Assembly (NCBI GenBank): GCA_001598975.1
Contig: BBXU01000943.1
Span: 1 to 15,158, forward strand
Reading direction: 5' to 3'
Source of the DNA: Parachlorella kessleri
Lineage: Eukaryota > Chlorophyta > Trebouxiophyceae > Chlorellales > Chlorellaceae
DNA: 15,158 bases
The notes beneath the pieces are model-generated. The model was not told the DNA's origin, made no database searches, and saw only the letters and a list, made by a program, of their open reading frames with translations. Position numbers and translations under genes: made by a program. Below, piece by piece: positions 10,043 through 15,158 of this stretch. Within the stretch, counting starts at the first letter, position 1; the number at the start of each line of letters is the position of its first letter.

Positions 10043-10070
10043 TTTAGCAAGGGTGGCAGGTAGTGCGAAC
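10042..10070 (+). repeat. Dispersed short repeat, copy 5
   Basis: It ends in GGTGGCAGGTAGTGCGAAC, of which 17 bp are identical to the VPS11-intron copy at 1581-1597. The flanks differ after the match. Confidence 0.6.
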
Positions 10071-10204
10071 TTTTTATTCATATCTTTTGAAGTTACAATT
10101 TTGCCTTCAAAGTAAATGGGTATTGCTTCTTTTTGTAAGAAAGTACTTTCTCGTCGCTCAACGACCTCTCCGAGTCCAGTGGCTCCACATGGCTCCATAC
10201 ACAT

Positions 10205-11200
10205 GCGGCGCCTCCGGCTATACAGCCAGGGGCGCCAGGGAACCAACAGGCTCAAGGGGCGTCAAGTGTACCGACTCAGCCTGAAGCCGTTCAATATGTT
10301 CGGACTCCTGCCTGGCCCCCCCAAGATTTCGATGACGGCTGCCTTGCCTGCCTTTTTTGTGGCCTCGTGCCCCTCCAAGCGCTTTGGGACTGCCTAGCAG
10401 CCGACGGCGACCTCATTATCGAAACGTTCTGGATACAGGTCCTCATCTCGATCACCCTAATCTTCTTCACTATCGGCAGTAAGTTTGGGGGTCCCGACTT
10501 TGACTGTACTGACGGACGGCTGCCTTGCCATTGGCACGTTGTCAGCATGGGTTGGTCCCTAAGCGCTGCAGGCATGGCTCACTGACACACCATAAGGGAG
10601 CCCTGGGCCGGGTTATGCATGCTTGTCAAGCTTAGGGAGAGCCTGCTGCAACTGCTGGTGTCTGCTGTGCCAGGAAGAGACGTAAGGGCCTGCCTGTCTT
10701 GTGGGCTGCAGTGCTGGTCCATACCCACAACACCAACGTCTACCTGCCCATACTGACTGCAACAGTGGCTTACTGGCTGCCAGCACCAGCACGCAGGGTA
10801 TGAACCCAGCAACTGCAAAAGTTGCTTAGAAACGTATTGAAAACTGGCACAGGACAGAGGTGAATGTGAGGGTTTTGTGCTCTGGCTGACTTTGCTAGCT
10901 TGTATAGTTCAAGCGTTTGCAAAACGCCTGCTCTTACTGCTTCGCTCACAATGCATGCCATCCACGAACACTACCCTCCCAGGCCTACTACCTGCCTTGT
11001 ATGCGCAGGCACCAGCGTCTGCCATGGACTCAGCAGTAGAAGCAGCAGCAACAGTAGCAGCAGCAAGTGGGCGTGAAATAACGCTGCAAAGCAGCACTGC
11101 TGGGGCCAGACGGCGACGCTCTACCATCGACATCTCCCTGTCTATTTATTTTTCCTCACGTGGCGCAAACCCAGGATCTCGAGGTGGCTGTTGCGCATAA
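10205..11200 (+). CDS. Membrane-module gene, unit A (5'-incomplete, possibly defective)
   Basis: I do not recognise the family. Best model: an exon ending at 10478, exon 10712-10797, then exon 11009-11200 (TAA). The first exon reads through a Pro/Gln-rich stretch into YVRTPAWPPQDFDDGC, a Cys-rich hydrophobic segment (LACLFCGLVPLQALWDCLA) and a membrane helix (FWIQVLISITLIFFTIG). The splice rebuilds an ATG codon and leads to NVYLPILTATVAYWLPAPAR, a second short hydrophobic segment, so the module is probably a membrane hairpin. If the second intron is not removed, translation stops at a TGA at 10801-10803. The last exon is Ala/Ser-rich and ends RRRR-ST plus a Cys-rich tail. No in-frame ATG lies upstream in the open stretch (from 10139), and the acceptor used in unit B is GCGG here, so the 5' end is missing or dead. 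Confidence 0.5.
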
Positions 11201-11367
11201 GACTCAACTGTGACGGCAAGGGGTCACCATGTTGATGGCACGGCTTTGTTGTGTGGGTGCGGGGAGCTGAGTTGAGAGCCTTGCTCCTCATCTGTGCACA
11301 GGTCCCCCTTTCTTAACTATCCTGTACCACGAGTGATGCTTACTATTGTTTCATGTCAACGCCCATG
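10293..11367 (+). repeat. Tandem membrane-module repeat, unit A
   Basis: A block of about 1.07 kb that matches unit B (about 11732-12882) through exons, introns and 3' flank. Anchors are TTCGGACTCC at the left, AGGACAGAGGTG in the second intron, and TACCACGAGTGATGCTTA followed by CCCATGCA at the right. The two copies diverge abruptly after CCCATGCA. Confidence 0.8.
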
Positions 11368-11645
11368 CACCCCAACTCTAGAGTGAACTCGTGCCAAGAC
11401 CTAATAAGGCAACTTTGAATAACGTTCCAAGTTGAGGGTTTAAGTTTCCTGTGCCATGAAATCGAGGGTTAGCGCTGTGCATGATAGAAAGGGGCAGCCA
11501 GCTAGCAGCGCTTGAGCGGTGCACTGGTCGCCACCCTGAGGGTGTCTATCCTGCTGCTCCCATGCAGCTTTGTCATCAACAGGACCCCCCCCCCCCCTAT
11601 CCCCGCCTCCTCTCTCAGGGTTTACTCCCTGCCTCACATATGCAG
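11201..11645. other. Spacer between membrane-module units
   Basis: To about 11367 it is unit A's downstream flank, shared with unit B. From there to 11645 it is unique apart from its last part, and includes a 13-C run (11585-11597). The end (about 11622-11645) resembles the acceptor region of the third exon of both units. An open frame from 11481 runs into unit B exon 1, so the start of unit B could lie here (for example the in-frame ATG at 11562). Confidence 0.5.
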
Positions 11646-12752
11646 GCACAAGCGTCTGGCGTGGCAGGAACAAGTGGGAACCCAATGAGGACGAGCCCAC
11701 AGGAACAATGGGCGCCAAGAGGGCAGGCCGTTGATGATATTCGGACTCCTTCTACAGCCTGGCCCCCCAAAGAATTCAAGGACGGCTGCCTTGCCTGCCT
11801 TTTTTGTGGCCTCGTGCCCCTTCAAAAGCTCTGGGACTGCCTAGCAGCCGACGGCGACCTCATTATCGAGACGTTCTGGGTACAGGTCCTCATCTCGATC
11901 ACCCTCATCTTCTTCACCATTGGCAGTAAGTTTGGGGGTCTATACTTTGATCGTACCTGACGGCTGCCTTGCAAATAGCCACGTTGTCAGCATGGGTAGG
12001 TCCTGTTGGCGCTGCAGGCATGGCTCACTGGCGCACCCGGTTCAGAAGGAGCCCTGGGCAGGGGTATGCATGCTTGGCGAGCTCGGAGCCAACTGCCGGT
12101 GTCTGCTGTGCCAGGGAGATCTGTAAGGGCCTGCCTGTCTCGTGGGCTGCAGTGCTGGTCCATAACCACAATAACATCAGCATCTACCTGCCCATATTGA
12201 CTGCAACAGTGGCTTATTGGCTGCCAGCACCAGCACGCAGGGTATGACACCAGCACTTGCAAGAAATTGCTTAGAGCACATGACATACTGAAAAATGTAC
12301 TAAAAACATACTGAAAACACAGGACAGAGGTGTTTGTGAGAGTTCTGTGCTCCGGCTGACTTTGCTAGCTTGTACAGTTTGAGCGTTTGCAGGGTGCCTG
12401 CTTCTACTACTGTGCTCACAGTGCATGCCATCCACAAACATACCAGCTCTCTGGCCTATTACCTGCCTCATATGTGCAGGAACCAGTGTCAGCTATGGAC
12501 TCAGCAATAGCAGCAGCAGTAGCAGCAGCAAGTGGGCATGTAATGGCGCTGCGAAGCAGCACTGCTGGGAACAGACATCGACGCCCCACCAATAGCATTC
12601 TCCTGTCTATTACTACTCAGCACAAGACCCAAAGCCCGGAGGTTGGAGTGGCATTGCAACAGGGAGTCAACCATTTCGGCACAAGCGCCACCATGGTGAT
12701 GGCACGGCTCTGTGGGAGTCTTCAGGCTGCGTGTGGTGGTCAAGGACATTGA
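11646..12752 (+). CDS. Membrane-module gene, unit B
   Basis: Paralogue of unit A. Exons 11646-11925 and 12153-12241, then either exon 12480-12752 (TGA) or a splice to the downstream RPRD-like exon at 12884. The acceptor CATATGCAG at 11645 is intact, unlike in unit A. The protein has IRTPSTAWPPKEFKDGC, the Cys-rich segment LACLFCGLVPLQKLWDCLA, the helix FWVQVLISITLIFFTIG, an ATG rebuilt across the intron, and IYLPILTATVAYWLPAPAR. If the second intron is not removed, translation stops at a TGA at 12245-12247. Over the 48 codons from the DGC motif to the donor, units A and B differ by six synonymous codons and two replacements, and exon 2 differs by one whole codon in length. Both point to selection on a protein. 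The true N-terminus is unclear, as the upstream frame is open from 11481. Confidence 0.5.
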
Positions 12753-12882
12753 CCAGTTGGTCAATGTTTAGGGGGTGCGGGGAGCTAAGTTGAGAGTCTT
12801 GCTCCTCATCTGTGCACAAGGTTCTCTGAGTTAACTATCCTGTACCACGAGTGATGCTTATCTTCTTGTCAATGCCCATGCA
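11732..12882 (+). repeat. Tandem membrane-module repeat, unit B
   Basis: Second copy of the unit. Relative to unit A it has about 55 extra bases around 12712-12769, including a 22-bp palindrome. It ends at CCCATGCA, where sequence homologous to RPRD-like exon 6 begins without a gap. Confidence 0.8.
12746..12767. repeat. Near-perfect palindrome, 10-bp arms
   Basis: ACATTGACCA, a 2-nt centre GT, then TGGTCAATGT. It lies in the segment present only in unit B, and the TGA ending unit B's third exon (12750-12752) falls inside the left arm. Confidence 0.8.
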
Positions 12883-12943
12883 GTCCCTACCAGCCCAGCA
12901 GGCACAGCATCTGCAGCAGGAGCTGCTGGACAGTCAGCAGCAG

Positions 12944-13132
12944 GGCTCGAGGCCTTTGCAGCAGGGCTCACGGCCTTTGCAACAGGGCTTGGGGCCTTTA
13001 CAGCAGGGCTTGCGGCCTTTGCAGCCGGGCTTGGGGCCTTTGCAGCAGGGCTTGGGGCCATTACATCAGGGCTTGCGGCCTTTGCAGCCGGGCTTGGGGC
13101 CTTTGCAGCAGGGCTTGCAGCCTTGGCAGCAG
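12944..13132 (+). repeat. Coding minisatellite, nine 21-bp units
   Basis: Nine consecutive 21-bp units encode heptads of the type GLGPLQQ, GLRPLQP and GSRPLQQ. The parent gene has only one such unit (GSGPLQQ, around 7345). Units 3-4-5 and 6-7-8 form a 63-bp higher-order repeat (GLGPL(Q/H)Q, GLRPLQP, GLGPLQQ). There are no spacers and no stops. Confidence 0.92.
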
Positions 13133-13824
13133 CAGCGCCAGCCCCATGGCGCCGCGGCTCTCCCAATGCCTGATCAGCCTGTTCCTGGTTCCACTGCAAG
13201 TGGAGCAGCTGGGCTGGCACCGCAGCAGGCAGCAGGCACAGAACCGGAGGAACAGGCAGAGATGAATCCGTCAGAAGGTGGGCTGCTTGCCTGGGCTTCT
13301 TGCATGGACGTTTGCCTAACTCCTTGCTAGCTCTGGGCTCTGGGGACATTGTGGAGTTGCTTGCAAAGACGGCCGGGAGTTAGGGGGGCGGAAGGCGCAG
13401 GCGTGTGCTTTACCTCGGACATACATCGTGGGTGGCCTTCCCTGCGCAGCTTGAATGCGTGGGTGCTTGGAAGTATGGTGATGCCCCCTTTGCAGACGAC
13501 TCCCCTGGGGCGACGCACGCCCCACCCACGCAGCGACATCCCTCCTTGCAGCAGCCAGCACTGTCTCAGGCGCTGGCAGGGGCCGCTGCTGGGCAGGCTG
13601 CGCCGGTAGCACCACTGGAAGTCATTACAGAGCCTCCGTCGTCTGTGCCTGGGCCAGCAGGACCTGCGCCTGCGGCAGCAGCCCTCGGGGCCACCCTGGG
13701 GGACGGCGCTGGTGCAGCGAGCGATGCAGCGGCCCTGGCCGCGCAGCTGACGATCAGCCAGCAGCGTGAACAGGCGCTCCTGGAAGCCGTGCTAGCACTT
13801 TCCAGGGTACGTACCTGCCCTGGA

Positions 13825-13890
13825 GGGGTCTAGGCCAGGAGAGAAGGTAGAGAGAGAAATGAGAGAGGCAGGGAGAGAAAGCCAAGCATG
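13825..13890 (+). repeat. Purine-rich (GA) tract in intron
   Basis: A strongly purine-biased stretch (AGAGAAGG, AGAGAGAAA, GAGAGAGGCAGGGAGAGAAAG) in the last intron of the truncated copy. The parent intron lacks it beyond the first bases. Confidence 0.6.
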
Positions 13891-14666
13891 AAAGCAAGGC
13901 GGGAGTATGGCAGCATGCCCTGCCTCCCTAGCTACCTTGTACCGTCGTGTGATTCTGATGCCACAGGAAAGTCCGCGGGCTTGTTGGGCTAGTGAGTGAC
14001 GTGGTTTGTGGGGATCAGTGCTGCGGCTATGACCCTTGCGCCTGGAGACCTGATCTTTGTGATGTCCAGTGCTTCCTATCACAAGTATGACAATTCAGGC
14101 TTGCCGTGCATAGACCGTCTGTCGGACAGCCAGCTGCTGGCTGCTCATGCGTTGGGCTGCGCCCCTCGCACCCTGCAGGTCCAGCTGATGGGGTAGGGCG
14201 GCCTTGGCTCGGGAAGCTCGGCCGGGCCAGCACCAGCACCAGCAGCAGGCCCACAGGTCATGCAGCAGCATGGGCAGCAGCAGCAGCAGCCGCATGTGGG
14301 AGCTGTACAGGAGGCGGAATACGACCCAGAGGATCCATTTGGAGAATGACGTTGGTGATGTGATTGTGAGACGTGCCTGCTTTTTCTCGCGCCGCTATCA
14401 ATGCGGTGCATTGTATGTGGCTACCAGATGCTGTGCACCAGCGTCCTGCGACGCGTACCAGCGGCAAGCTTGGGAATAGTTTTTGGTTGCAAAGCCCTAA
14501 ATAACCCTCTCTGGGAGGCCTGCCTTATGCGATGGCAGTGCATCAGACAGGCCTCATTTGCAATAGCTGGCTTTCTGTTCTGCCGCATGGGCACCTTGAG
14601 AGGGCTGCGGGGAAGGTCCAGGCCTAGGTCGCCCCGTCGCCCTTCCAATCCACGGAAGTGAACAAA

Positions 14667-14671
14667 TGTAA
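14667..14671 (+). terminator. TGTAA polyadenylation signal of the truncated copy
   Basis: TGTAA stands 318 bp after the TGA at 14349, inside AACAAATGTAACAGCGCTGT. This aligns with the parental region, where the parental TGTAA lies slightly upstream. Confidence 0.55.
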
Positions 14672-15158
14672 CAGCGCTGTCAGCATGCGCTTTAGCCTTA
14701 GAAGGGAACACTCCTGGGCTTGGTAACCCTGAGATCACGACTAAACTGGCTTCCAGAGGCGTTGGGTAGGTTCCCCCCAGGCCTATTTAGGCTGTCCGGG
14801 CAGGGGGGAGGGTGCACCTTCCCCTACACACCCACCTCAACCGAGGCTTCACCTGCGCCAGTAGGTTGGTGATCCCCGCTCCTTACCTCAGCAGAGCTTG
14901 CATCTAGGGTTAAATGCCCTCCCTTTCCACTAATCGGTGCGCAGCTTGAAGCTGTATCCCCAGGGCAGGAGCCCAGCCAGGCAGCACTGGTACATGCTAG
15001 GCCAAGCACTGGAGTCCAGCAAGCACGTAGCTGCACTTAGCCAAACCAGCTTGACATTTCCCGTCTTTTGGAGCGTCCTGAGCAGTGGCTGAGTCGGGGT
15101 GTTTTCAATGCGATCCTGGCAGCAGGCAGCACACGGTACTGCCCTGTCGGGAACACGC
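14672..15158. other. Downstream flank of the truncated copy
   Basis: No gene is visible. To about 15040 it is the duplicated counterpart of about 8780-9230. The last 120 bases show only weak similarity to the region after 9230. Confidence 0.6.

Larger units (their letters stand above)
8763..10138. other. Non-coding region between the RPRD-like gene and membrane-module unit A
   Basis: No convincing gene. To about 9230 it is the flank shared with the right copy of the segmental duplication. It then holds a 13-C homopolymer (9099-9111), a 12-bp inverted repeat (9900-9911 and 9967-9978), a 13-bp perfect tandem duplication (10017-10042) and a dispersed-repeat copy. Open frames here (for example 9543-9809) show no domain, no conserved partner in the duplication and no plausible splice context. 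Confidence 0.6.
12884..14349 (+). pseudogene. Truncated second copy of the RPRD-like gene (no CID, in-frame TAG)
   Basis: Copy of exons 6 to 8 of the gene at 5172-8615: exons 12884-13277, 13496-13806 and 14179-14349, with the same intron phases (0, 1, 0). The CID and coiled coil are absent, so it cannot bind the polymerase tail as the parent does. The first 18 residues of exon 6 are missing, and an internal CAG of the parent has become the acceptor ATGCAG. A 21-bp minisatellite is expanded and 105 bp of exon 7 are deleted, both in frame. In exon 8 the sixth codon, CAG in the parent, is TAG (14194-14196). The next 50 codons stay open and end in the parental motif (EYDPEDPFGE) before TGA at 14347-14349. 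It could be a young pseudogene, a truncated protein, or the 3' part of a chimera with unit B. Confidence 0.75.
12890..15040 (+). repeat. Segmental duplication, right copy
   Basis: Matches about 7280-9230, including both introns and the downstream flank with its TGTAA. Relative to the left copy it gains about 160 bp in the 3' UTR (roughly 14403-14565). Similarity past 15040 is weak but may continue. Confidence 0.8.

Noticed and set aside
10335..10400. CLACLFCGL resembling Cys-rich cores such as those of animal MyoD-family inhibitor proteins
   Set aside because: The match is one short hydrophobic Cys cluster without the rest of the domain, so composition alone explains it.
9099..11597. Two runs of 13 C (9099-9111 and 11585-11597)
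   Set aside because: Their flanks are unrelated, so they look like independent homopolymers. Their lengths may also be sequencing artefacts.
12944..13132. CRISPR-like array
   Set aside because: The 21-bp units are contiguous, with no spacers, and are coding in a nuclear gene.
12858..13349. Long antisense open frame across the minisatellite
   Set aside because: It is a by-product of the GC-rich repeat array. The sense frame matches the parent protein and splice phases.

Overview
The window looks like nuclear DNA of a green alga (Chlorophyta). The genes are split by GT-AG introns of roughly 80 to 450 bp, most acceptors end in TGCAG or GCAG, and the chlorophyte polyadenylation signal TGTAA follows two of the 3' ends. 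One predicted protein starts with a plastid-type transit peptide, and the VPS11 and CID-domain proteins are typical eukaryotic housekeeping proteins. The genus cannot be fixed from the sequence.

Left part (1-8762), conserved single-copy genes. VPS11 (C-terminal 237 residues, + strand, stop at 2220) runs convergently towards an unrecognised gene on the - strand (4867 to 2973) that encodes a 243-residue, probably plastid-targeted, coiled-coil protein with a C-terminal membrane anchor. That gene is divergent from a complete RPRD1/Rtt103-like gene (5172-8615, + strand, eight exons, 590 residues). The latter has an N-terminal CID for binding the RNA polymerase II C-terminal domain, then a coiled coil and a Q/A/P-rich tail. 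The 304 bp between the two start codons is a likely shared promoter.

Right part (about 8.6-15.16 kb), built by duplication. The 3' half of the RPRD-like gene and its downstream flank (about 7.28-9.23 kb) recur, introns included, at about 12.88-15.04 kb. The second copy lacks the CID, has a 21-bp minisatellite grown from one unit to nine, has a 105-bp in-frame deletion, and carries one CAG-to-TAG change near its end. Between the two copies are two tandem copies (about 10.29-11.37 and 11.73-12.88 kb) of a unit encoding a short two-helix membrane module. The second unit joins directly to the truncated RPRD copy. The former coding triplets CTG-CAG there now sit as ATG-CAG, which looks like a usable splice acceptor, so a membrane-module/RPRD-tail chimeric gene is possible.

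Strongest leads: a VPS11 RING domain that has lost exactly the four ligands of one zinc site; a duplicated exon start acting as a decoy acceptor in a VPS11 intron; the duplicated membrane module with mostly synonymous differences; the possible chimera; and the minisatellite expansion. All exon models come from reading splice sites and frames by eye, without transcript data or database searches.
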